64,000 nt of DNA from Pseudophaeomoniella oleicola (Eukaryota; Ascomycota; Eurotiomycetes; Phaeomoniellales; Phaeomoniellaceae): NCBI GenBank assembly GCA_003868215.1, contig QWDQ01000022.1, forward strand, positions 186,001-250,000. Reading direction: 5' to 3'. Both the position numbers and the translations under genes were made by a program. Under the pieces are notes generated by a model, which was not told the origin of the DNA, did no database searches, and saw only the letters and a program-made list of their open reading frames with translations. Positions 45,344 to 55,357 of the stretch are shown here, piece after piece. How positions within the stretch are numbered: the first letter of the stretch is position 1; each line of letters opens with the position of its first letter.

Positions 45344-46853
45344 TCACTCTTGAACACGCAACATCTCTGCTCCTCCTCCTTCTCCTCCAGCAGAGACCGG
45401 CGTCCGGATCAGATGGAACGTCTCCTGCCTCCCATACACCCAATCCCAAGAGCCACCGCCACCTCCTTCCTCCTCCTCATCCTCATCCTCCACCCAATAA
45501 ACGTCTTCTTCCTGGAAGAAGTTCAGCGTCGCGTTGAACTCAGGCACAAAGTGCTCGGCGTACAACTCGACGCTGTAATACGTGTTATCAAGCAAGGGAA
45601 GATCGCCGAGCACGGGCACTTCGTCTTGGAGGTTTGTCATGCCGATGACGGTGCCGGCGGAATGGCCCCAGTCGCCGATCGGGTGGGAGTAGATCTTGCC
45701 ATCGATACCTTCGGCGTGCATTTGGGATAGGCTGTTTTTGAGGATCGCGTTGCCGCTGAGACCGACTTTCATGTTGGATTTGGCAATGTCTTGGAGACGG
45801 TTGACTTTTTTCAGGCCGGCGAGGAGGCCGGGTGGGATGTCGGACTCGGTTTGTCCTGGATACAGGACGTATGCTAGATGCTGGGTGTCGGTGTTGAGAC
45901 CGAGGGCTGTGACGCCGAAGTCGACGTGAAGGAGATCGCCGTAGGTTATGACACTGCGCTGAGAAAATGCAGATTTCTCGCCCATGGTTGCATCTGGACT
46001 GATGATGGTGACGGAAGGCTGAAACCATGTTGTATAGTTCAGTTGCTGGATTTTAGAACGATACCACCATTCTACGTCCTGTAATGGTCAGTGAGTAAAC
46101 GTCCATTGCTTCACGAAAGATTGTATACCTCCGTCGCGGTCGTGCCTGGTTTTATAACGCGCTCGCTAAATCCTTCAGAGATAATTGCCCACGCTGTCTC
46201 TTGTAGCTTGCGATACCAGGGTAATTGATCCTTTACCTTGGTGGCAATGTACTCAACTGCGACCATTGGTTCCGTCACAAACTTCTCCTGCCATGGGGAT
46301 CCCAGTTCCGTCAGCAACTTAGCCCACTCTCCCGCATGGAGGCCTCCACTGAAAGCAATCTCGGAATTAACGTTGACTACTATCGACGATGGATCATGCG
46401 TATCCAGCACATCCAGTAGTTCAGCCCACACAGCTGGAGTATTGTCAATCCAGTTGTATGAGAAGCGATCACTTTCGGTTGTATTCGCTAGGAAGAGAGT
46501 TGTGGTCCTCCTTCGTGCAGAGAATTGGGTAGCCGATTTCATGGACCAAAACACCGTATCTTCGGCATATTCTCTTTGGCTCATCTGAGGACTCGGTCAG
46601 ATGACGAACCTTGTACTACACGCGATATGGCCAATGTACATACCAACCAGGCATCTACACCGTACTTCTGCAATATCTGCGGAATATGTGCGATCCTCTC
46701 TTGAGTCCACGCATCCTGCAACTCGGCTTGCTCTCTCAAGGAGGGGAGGAATTGGTACTCCGAGCTCTTCCCCGCTGCAGCATTCAAGGCGGTGATGTTC
46801 TGCAGCAATAAGACTATTGCTAGAAGAGCTTCGGAGCAACGAAAGGATATCAT
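45344..46853 (-). CDS. Secreted M24 metallopeptidase-like protein (Xaa-Pro aminopeptidase fold)
   Basis: Exons 46853-46644, 46584-46129 and 46078-45344 give 466 residues. The hydrophobic N-terminus ([17 protein letters not shown]) is a signal peptide. The creatinase-like N-terminal domain has [17 protein letters not shown] (splice joint inside). The M24 pita-bread core shows D275 (HVDFG), D286 (NTDTQH), H354/H361 ([12 protein letters not shown]) and E393 (YSVELYAEH). These are most metal ligands of aminopeptidase P-type enzymes. Near the end a run of acidic residues and glycines is inserted between DVYWVEDE and [12 protein letters not shown], the conserved closing block. An ATG at 46868 would add five residues. 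Predicted to act on extracellular peptides; activity is unproven. Confidence 0.88.
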
Positions 46854-47296
46854 CCTCTCTTCAACCACGAATCAAGGTTTCTAAATGGTGCTCACCTAAT
46901 GATACCTATTGGTGAAGAAGAGAAGCTGAGGAGAGATAGCGAGTTCCAGAGTGAGAAGAACGATTGCGCTCACCTTCCTGAACAGGCTATAGGGTGCTCA
47001 TCTCCGCCGCTCCCAGTTTAAATGAATACTCCCGAGGGCATCCGTGTTGGTTGGGAAATCTGGGTTGATATCTCTGAGAGCATTTGCTGCATTTCTAGGT
47101 TACAGTGCTACAACTCAGGTAAGGATGGACTTGGGTTCATACTGCCTTAGGTATACCACTTCACACAGCTTTGATAATGGCTTTCGATGAGCGATGCCAT
47201 ACTATATACTACTACCTAGATCACTGTATGCACAAAGAAGCGGCAACTGACTGTGTTCAACTGAAAGCATGAATATATATTCTGTATAACATCTGG
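46854..47296. other. Intergenic, no gene
   Basis: Promoter of the M24 gene and 3' flank of the small secreted protein gene. A TACCTAG-type patch lies near 47210. Confidence 0.45.
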
Positions 47297-47674
47297 CTAA
47301 CCCCGATGACACTTGAAGCTATTGCCACCATTCCCACCATCTGATAAACCCGCCTTCCTCATGGCACCACTCTTGAGTGCGTCGCCGAACCCGGGGTATC
47401 TGATGCCCGTCGCGGTGTTACCCGTAGAGCCACCCGCATGGCAATTCGGATTTTCGTAGATGGTGCAGGTGAGGCCCGCGTCAGGCCCGAAAGACCCGCC
47501 GGCGAGCCAGAAGTTGTGACATTGACCATCGCTGGCGCTGACCCAATTGCAGGGCTTTTCCCAATTCTTCTTGCCCGGGCAGTAATAGACACCTGTGCCG
47601 CGGGCCTCAAGGGAGGCGCTGGCGACAGAGAAGCCAGCTAGGGCCGTGAGTGTGAAGAGAGCTGTGAGTTGCAT
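47297..47674 (-). CDS. Small secreted six-cysteine protein (effector candidate)
   Basis: Single exon, 125 residues. The signal peptide spans about 1-20 (ending SVASA), then LEAR, a possible further processing site. The mature protein of about 100 residues has six cysteines (32, 42, 52, 70, 78, 122), compatible with three disulfides. It is rich in Gly, Asn and aromatic residues (KKNWEKPCNW, QCHNFWLAGGSFG). No catalytic motif is visible. It fits the general profile of fungal secreted effectors or antimicrobial-type proteins, but no specific family is assigned. A TATA box lies about 110 bp upstream. Confidence 0.75.
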   Translation of the reverse strand: MQLTALFTLTALAGFSVASASLEARGTGVYYCPGKKNWEKPCNWVSASDGQCHNFWLAGGSFGPDAGLTCTIYENPNCHAGGSTGNTATGIRYPGFGDALKSGAMRKAGLSDGGNGGNSFKCHRG

Positions 47675-49840
47675 ATTCGGACGTCGTAGTATAATACTGT
47701 GGTAGCGAATGTGAGGTTGAGATTAGACCGACGGACCATACCCAGTAGCTGTATCTCCCTAACACCGGAACCCTTACCATCTTATATACCTTAGTTTTCA
47801 ATGCCACTGAAAGCCCCTCAAGACTACCTAGCATGGACCCGAGGATCATGTTCAAAATGCACAAAGGACAAAGAGGCTCAAGAAATAGCATCATGGATGT
47901 TGCCTCAAGTGATGTCCACAGAAGATCCGAATCGATGGCCCAGATCCAAGGAGTTGAAAGAAGGTGTTCTTGCTTTAATCCTCGGTAGTAAATGCTAAGC
48001 TGTTTCGAGGTATCAATAAGTCTTTCACGGGGGCGCCGGCATTGTTAATCTGAAATCGCACGCGGGAAGCGGCCACCGCGGTGCCTTCCTCACCTTTAAA
48101 TTATTATTCCCATACGCAAGTCTGTACAATCATTTTCTTATTCACACCCCAATTTGTCACTGAATAGAAGATGAGTGAACAAAGGCCTCAACCCTCATCC
48201 AGATCATCAATGTGGACGCTGCCCCTGGAGAAGATCGAAGACACCACCTACTAAACACCGCCTCATCAATGTCGATTGTCCGGATTGGAGTACCTATCGC
48301 AATCCAGATTTCAAGCTTCTTTTCGAAGAACGGTCGAGCTATGATGCCATTGCGGCTTATTCACCCCTCTCTTTGGCACCAGAGCTGCCTACCATCCTGT
48401 CGTCCACGGATTCTTACACCTTAGCCCTCTTCAAAGGTCTACCACCACCATCTCAGCCAATCTGGGGGGTTGTATTTCATCGAATAATATTTAAATCTTT
48501 ACTCATGCGCTTTTTGTGAGTTGGTTCAATGGTCCTCAATGGGTTGTTCTGCTACAAGCGGATTGATCGAGGCGTCTTCGGACCCAAGCGGTGCGGACTG
48601 TATCTTACCTGGCAGTGACCCAGAGTCCCAGACACTTGTCAAGTGCATTCCGGTCCTGTGTGCGCTCTCGGTGTCAGTGTCAGCGTCAATGTCAGGGACT
48701 GGATCGGGTACACTGGTAGGTATCATTTAACAGACCACGGCGTGGGATCGCCGTTTATTACCGTAATTTTGTAGCGATGCTACAGCTGTATTCATGTTAC
48801 AAATAGGCCTCTACCTGATAGTCAAACACTAGATAAATCCTGAAAACCCAAAAAATATACAATGCCCGCGTCATTGTCATCACGGTAGCACCTGCCTCAA
48901 AAATTGAATTTCGGTAGTGCGAACAATGTTAATGGCAAGAGCGCTGGTGTTTGTAAGCTTAAGGTACCCGACCCGCGACTGCAACCGCGACTACCACAGC
49001 GCCCTCTTCTCGCCGACGGATCCTGACATGGAAATGAAGGTACTATATGGACACTGGTATTTGATAAAAGGGAGGGCGGGTAAGATAGGTACAGGTACCT
49101 ACCTACCTAGAAACCTACTACTAAATCTCAGATGGCTGAACAAGCATGTCCAGTCTGTCAAAGGCGAACGTACGTATTCACCTAGGTAGGTACCTTACCT
49201 AGTAGTAGTCAAAATGCGAGTACGCACGTGCATTGTTCACCCCACGTACTTACCGTTGAACAGGTCATGTTTTTTTGGTTGACGGTCTCTTCAAGTTCTG
49301 GGTTCGTTCGCGTATTGTCGATTTACAGGTACGGTCGTTCACTTACCTAGGTACCTATGGTACCAATAGGAACTAGTATGTGAATGCGTGGAACTTAGAG
49401 TTTACCTATCGTGGAAGATCGAGGGCGGCCTTGTACCTACGGGCGGGACTTGGGAGTGTGAGAGAAAGAGAGAGAGGCAGGGGTTTGAAATGCATTCATG
49501 CATGCATGACTTTCGATGAACCAAACTTTGGAGCATATACCTACCTAGTATGGGTTCAATTGTACGAGGTGGATCGGTGGAATCACTGCAGCTACCTCTA
49601 GGTAAGGTAGTAAGCTGGATCCAGTTCAAGTCCATTCGCGTTGAAATCACTGCAGGATTATAGGTAGGTAGGAGGACATGGATGGACTTCCAGTGGAGTG
49701 TTAACAAAAATAGGTAGCAAATTGGCATTCTCGGTCGTAAATTCATTATATCATTAAATCCCCTGAAGCGCCGGCGCGCTCAACACATTTCCACCTCCCA
49801 TCCCGTCCGCAGCCTGACTAGGTAGGTACAGAGGTGTTAT
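47675..49840. other. Intergenic, 2.2 kb, motif-rich; one doubtful ORF
   Basis: A 114-codon frame (48175-48519 +) follows a promoter-like AT stretch and an ATG at 48171 that opens only 27 codons in another frame. No family signal is present, so it is not called a gene. TACC/GGTA motif clusters lie at about 49090-49207, 49341-49378, 49543-49555, 49600-49612, 49660-49672 and 49818-49830. Confidence 0.45.
47781..47788 (-). promoter_or_regulatory. TATA box of the small secreted protein gene
   Basis: On the minus strand TATATAAG lies about 107-114 bp before the ATG at 47674. Position-based assignment. Confidence 0.45.
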
Positions 49841-50969
49841 TCACTCATTCTTCTTAGGCTTTTTACACTTATCCCCTCCGACCACGACGGTAAAATCCCT
49901 GAAGTGTTCGAGCTTGGAATTCTTCAATGCCAACGTCATGTTTCCCTCGAGGTTGACGATTCCGCCCGAGAGCTGGTGGCATTTGTTGTAGATGAGTTGG
50001 ACGGCGTCGCCGATGTCGTAGCAGGGGATGGTGATTCGTTTGGCTTCCTGTATGAGATCAGTGTTAGTTTGGGGTTGCTCTTGATAGAGCTTTTCATGCC
50101 CTGATGAAACAAGATGCAAAGGGAGGAACGATTCAGGATGACGAACATTGTTCAATAACCAAGCCGCGTTCTTCCATTCGCACGAGACTCTCGTGTAGTG
50201 ATATGGTTCAGCACCACAGAGTCCGGGGAGTTTTTTCAGATATCTGATTTGTTCTGGAATCCACCTGTCCGCTGTCTTTCCTGTTTTCTGGTGAGGTTTG
50301 GCATTGTTCCGACAGGATATGACACCGCGCCAAGGGTCAAATGGCTGCAAGAGGAAGGAGGTTAGCTTGGTACACCACGAAAACAGCAGGAAATATGAAG
50401 GATATCGAATCGTCTTGCTATAGGTACAAGGTGGTGATTGCACTTACACAATACTGAGTCGGATAACCGAATTGTGGGGTTCCCGGGTAGGGTTTCTTTG
50501 GATCGATTGGATGGCTACCATTGCAGCTTGCTCTGTGTGCTTTCGATGCAGGAACTTTGACACGATTGATGGTAGTAGTAGTATAGTTGCCAGTGCCATT
50601 CTCTGTCTCTTGATTGTCTTCTGTGTCAGAATACTCAGGCAAGCCAAAGTCCGAAGAGTTGAAGAATGGGTTGAGTTCCAGGATCTGGTCATAGATGGAT
50701 TCTGGTGTGCCGGTGAGGTTCAAGTTGGGACCACCAGGGACGATTGGTCCAGTGTACATCAAGCTTGATAGGGTGGAGGAACTGTCTTCAATTGTGTCTT
50801 CTTCATCTTCTGCTGCTACTGCCGTGGCATTTTCTCTTCTTATATTGAAGGCCTGTCCATGTGTTAGACTGAGCGGGAAAGCTAGGACGGCAGTGCTAGT
50901 AGGTTAGTAAGGTACATGTGTACTCACAGTGACGACCGTCAACGGGAAGAGGAGTGTTCTCAGATACAT
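49841..50969 (-). CDS. Secreted cysteine-containing protein, function unknown
   Basis: Exons 50969-50928, 50852-50448, 50344-50147 and 50047-49841 give 283 residues. The N-terminus MYLRTLLFPLTVVTAF is a signal peptide, followed by an Asp/Glu/Ser-rich and N-glycosylation-rich segment. The C-terminal domain has CEWKNAAWLLNN, ITIPCYDIGDAVQLIYNKC and GGIVNLEG...DFTVVVGGDKC. This order resembles a widespread fungal secreted family in which the domain ends on a VIVxxDxC-like strand. The last intron (50146-50048, 99 bp) contains no stop and is a multiple of three, so retention would insert 33 residues. Its donor GTTCGT is weak, and I infer splicing from the domain continuity. It lies downstream of the acid phosphatase on the same strand. 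Confidence 0.72.
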
Positions 50970-51785
50970 TGTTGCAATGTTTGTTCAGCAAGATCGTGTC
51001 CTGCTAAGTTGGTAGTGGTGGGTAGTTGTTTTATGATGCATGTTCCCAGACCAATCACAGCAGGCAATCCCTATATACCTGCCACGGGGGGGTGACAACG
51101 CCATAATTGTACCTGAATGAGTACTAGTACTTGTCATATTCACTCCATGGAAGTTATTAACATGAAAGTTGTGGCCATTGAAACCTTGCGGGTGTTGACT
51201 TTCGAATTGACTTTAGGATATGAGTGAGGCTTGGCGCTTTGCTTGTGTCCGCTGACCCATGCATATCAGAATACCTACCTGACTCGGTAGTAGACTTAGT
51301 GACGGTGATCTTCTGCTCGTCTTCGCAGAAAGTTTAGTGATATCTGGTCCTGAATGAGCCATGCTGATGAAAGTTGGTGGCCCTGAGGATATAATGATAG
51401 ATTATGAGCAACGCCAAGACAACAAGAATAGAAGCAGAGGAAAGTGTTTATACTTTTCCTAATCGAGTAAATACTGTAAATGGGAAGTCAATTATTATTA
51501 CCACAATAGGTATTATATACTGAACGAATACCTACTTTCTACCAGCAGTGGTACGAAGTACGTTGATGACAGAACACGTCAGTAAGTTCTTGGCAAGTAA
51601 GCGTGTGTTGAGATAGACACCGATATTTGGAGGGTACTCGACGGAGGTTTTTGGATAATATTCCTCGTTTCCAAACTTCGTGCTTCGTGGCATAACGGCA
51701 TGATCATATATACTACTACACATACTATATATTTTGCGATCCGTTTCGTCCGTATGTAACACTTGATTTAATCGGTCACATGTCA
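50970..51785. other. Intergenic, no gene
   Basis: Between the secreted protein's start and the phosphatase stop. An 89-codon minus frame at 51532-51801 is T/A-rich and overlaps the phosphatase 3' end; I treat it as chance. Confidence 0.45.
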
Positions 51786-53871
51786 TTATTTCTTGTAACA
51801 ATCCTTCTTTAGCAGGGTCAACTCGTCACCCAACAAACCTCCATCCCCACGGATGAATTCCCACTTCAGAGCCGTGGCATTGAACACGGTCAACTTGCTG
51901 AGCCCGTAGTGTTGCTGATCCAGGACTGCGGTGATGGGTAGGATGCCTTCACCTGGGTCCAAGGTGCTGTGGCTCTCGATATTACCAGCCATGCCGTTAG
52001 TGACATGGGTCATTGAGACACCCGGGTTAGTGAAGTAAGTGTTGTTGTTGATGATCGAGGAGTTGTCGATGGTGCCATTGACACCTAATGGATAGAGGCG
52101 CTCATACCAGTGAATATGCCTGCAGTAAGAAGAAGATTAGCACATCGTTGGCATCACAGTTTATAAATATCAGTTTCAAATCAAAGCAGCACTGCACGGT
52201 TGACAGAAGATTGGCCTTGACTTACGCTCCAATATAAACGTCAACGCCATTTTCCAATAGAAGGTCTTCGAATGCTGCGCGAAGATGCTGTTGATACGAA
52301 GAGCGTGCCGAACTATAAAATGGACGATGGCTCATGACAATGACCCAGGGTGTCTTGGTCCGATCAACGCTAGCGAGATCTTTGGCGAGCCATTGATATT
52401 GTTCGTAGGCTCTGTTGTCTCTGTAGCTACCGTTGACAGCACCGAAAGGTCCGCTGTCAGTGGCGTAAGTTTCGTTTTCTCGTGGCAGTGTCTCGTTGCC
52501 GCTGAGATCTCTTGCAAATGGGTACTCGGGACTGTTGGCGAAATCGGTCTCAGCGTTGATTGAGACTAGATGGGCAAGTCCGTAGTCGAACGAATACCAA
52601 AAGTTGCCAACTCCACCAGTCTCAGCTCCTGGCATTCGGAAACGATGTTGAAAGGCTGTGAAGTTTCTATACACTCTGCTGTCAGAACAAAACACATTCA
52701 GGATTCAAGGTACCGAGATATCACCTTTGAGAGGGCGGGCAACTGTAGTAAGTAAGCTCCGAATCTGGCGCTGTCCCATTGGCAATATCATCATTTAGAT
52801 AGGCGGCCAGAACATTTCCAGGGCCGTCAAATTCCGCGCAGGCGGCTTCGTGATTACCTGGCAGAACCATATAGGGTACCTTCTCAGTGACTTTGTGGAT
52901 CCACTGTTGCCAGAGGTCCCAGTTCGATTCGTAAAGAACGCTCATATCACCACCCAGCGGACCACCCTGGTTAGGTATTTCTCCCGCGGGTAGAGGAATG
53001 TCGTAATCTGGGGGAAGAGGCCCGCCTCCAGGAAGAGCCGACGAAGTACCATTATAGCAGACGGGCCAATCGCTTGCACAAGGAAGAATGCCCGAATACC
53101 AGTCATCAGCGTAACTTAGATCTCCTCCATGCCAAGCAAACACTACTCCCTCGTCAATGGCCTTGGTGAGCTGCGTGAAGGTGCCTGCAGCATTCGTATA
53201 GCCCATATCGTTCAACACTGCAATGGAGAACTCGGTGGGATCACCGGCTGCACGGGCTGTGGTGAAGTTCAAGACATCAGAAGCAGTTGTGCCATTAGCT
53301 GCCGGGATCATGTAGTAGTATTGGGTGTCCGGTTCCAGATCAAAGATCTGGACTTCATGAAAGAATTGGCTGCACTGGGTGACTGCTACCATGGAGCACG
53401 GAGGGGTCCGGTCATAACTAGGTAGGTAACAATTAGCCTCACGCTGATTTGTAAATTGACAAGCAATGCTCTAATCAGAACTATCGTGAACAGATATTAA
53501 GAAGGGCGGCCGTACGTGTGAGTGTTACCAGTGACAGTGTTGTTCAAATGATCTGAACTCATTCCCCAAGTCACCGATGGCGGCTCCCCCAATCCATAAG
53601 GGGTCTGATAGTGAATGTTGATACCATCTGGCAGGTAGGCAAACGAGATGACATTGACATTGTTTGATGGTTTCGCAGTCGCCGGGGTCACAGCAGGAGG
53701 TTCTACCAGACGAGGAAAGCCTTTGCCATTGCCATTGATGGTCGGATCCTCCCAATCAGCGACCGGAACAGCCGGTCCTGTATATGGGAATCGGTTGTCA
53801 ACCGTGGGGGCACCCTTGGCAGTTGCTGCCAGGAGCGCGCCCACTACAATAGATGCAATGCTGGTTGCCAT
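51786..53871 (-). CDS. Secreted purple acid phosphatase
   Basis: Binuclear-metal acid phosphatase predicted to release phosphate from organic esters outside the cell. Exons 53871-53516, 53417-52725, 52678-52226 and 52119-51786 give 611 residues, usual for fungal PAPs. A signal peptide spans about 1-20 (ending AKGAP). The fibronectin-like N-domain precedes the metallophosphatase domain. Metal ligands are all visible: D189 (LNDMGY), D218 and Y221 (GGDLSYAD), N307-H308 (LPGNHE), H467 (VMSHRPF), and H502 and H504 (GAHIHWYER). The C-terminal block NGMAGNIESHS is present. Intron 1 ends in TTACCTACCTAG. Exon 3 has a CAGCAG tandem acceptor, so Ser350 may be included or skipped. An upstream in-frame ATG at 53955 is less likely. 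Confidence 0.94.
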
Positions 53872-55357
53872 ATCCCTGACGAGCTTGGTAGCGACTGTGT
53901 GGGATTTGACGGTGAGTGAAACGGGACCAACACCGCTTTTCCTGGGAGTCTGCACGATCTGATTGACCGGGGAACGTCAATGGCGGCTTGCCTGGTCAGG
54001 AACGAAAGCACAGAAGAGAACTGCAGATGAAGAGCCATATCTTCTTATATCAGAAAGTCCTGGTTCCTGGATACCAACTCACCGTATCTTGAATTGTAGC
54101 CAATGGACTTCCGTACGTGGAGCATGCTAGGCTTGTAATTCGCAGGTTCGATAAGCAACATCCTTGCTGATGGTTGCACGACCTTCTCTTTCGAGCATCG
54201 TGGCCCGCGCGAAAACGAACCAATACTAAGTCTGTTCAATATGCCGATCCAACGAGCCAATCAGTACAACGAGATTACAAGTTCTTCTCTCTTCGAACAA
54301 TATCCAACCCCATGATATCATAGCTCTAGTGATACGGCCACAGACGTCACAAACTCCATTGCGACATTTATTGAGTCGCAAGATGAGAAGTCCTCAATCA
54401 CGTCAAGGCTTCACTGAATGGTTGAGGAACCATCAATGAAATTGCTGCTACTCATCCACATCCAATCGCAGGATCGAAGCTTCAACTGGAAGATCTTCTC
54501 ATCCATGAACAATCAAAAGCTTGATCCTGATTGTTCGTCCCAATAATGACGCCAAAACAACCTAAGCTTAACAGAAAAGCTTCTGTTCTTGCGATAAGAA
54601 AAAAGCAAACAGGGAATTGTTCGATTTCCCCACCAGTTTCGAAGCCCAACTTGCCAATCAATTATTGATTACCCGTAAACTATTGAATGGGGAAGACAAT
54701 TAGGCGATGGGGTATCTGACGTCCCTAATATCTACAGTGGTCTGGCTATGTCCGCAATCCGGAGATTCTGTGGAAAGAATGTTTCCATTAATTATCAGGA
54801 TTACATGGACTTCAATAGGCATATAACATTGGAAACACCTGAAACATGGCGAACAGGTTACAGCTGGAAGTTTCATGTCAACTATTTTCTTCTACAATCC
54901 AGTCAGTCCACTTTGAGAGTGTTAGTCAGCAGAGATTCGTTTTCAAAAGTGGGTAAAGGTTTTAATGAGAACGATCTCTGTATATAAAGTACTACCTGTG
55001 TCTATAAGCTAGGCACATATATTCTCCGAGTATCCGAACGAATTCCCTCTGAAGCCGGAATACATTGAAGCAATATCAATCTCTGGTCGAGCCTTCCTGT
55101 CATTAAGCTATGGTCCTGACCAATGATGGAGTTCTGCTCCTTTCCCAGATATATCTCCCGAGTGGCGGGGTTTGCCCTTCAGCGCCAGGAAGACACAGGA
55201 AGAAAATTAGCGACTTCTGCTCTGATTGGTTGAATTCCGGGTGTCTGCCTGTTTCGGAGGCTGGAGTGCTGATATTATACAAGAGGGTGTGGTGGGTTTA
55301 GTGCTTGCCCAACTTGCGGCTGACGGAATTTATCCATGAACGCTCACAAGATTCTTG
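53872..55357. other. Divergent intergenic between phosphatase and HET gene
   Basis: A 79-codon frame at 54748-54987 (+) starts with ATG but has no recognised domain or neighbouring exon. The rest is promoter space. Confidence 0.45.

Noticed and set aside
48175-48519. 114-codon plus frame with a promoter-like upstream region
   Set aside because: No recognised domain and no consistent splice joining it to the ATG at 48171; kept only as a note.
54748-54987. 79-codon ORF with ATG
   Set aside because: Isolated, no homologous pattern, within the chance range for this AT content.
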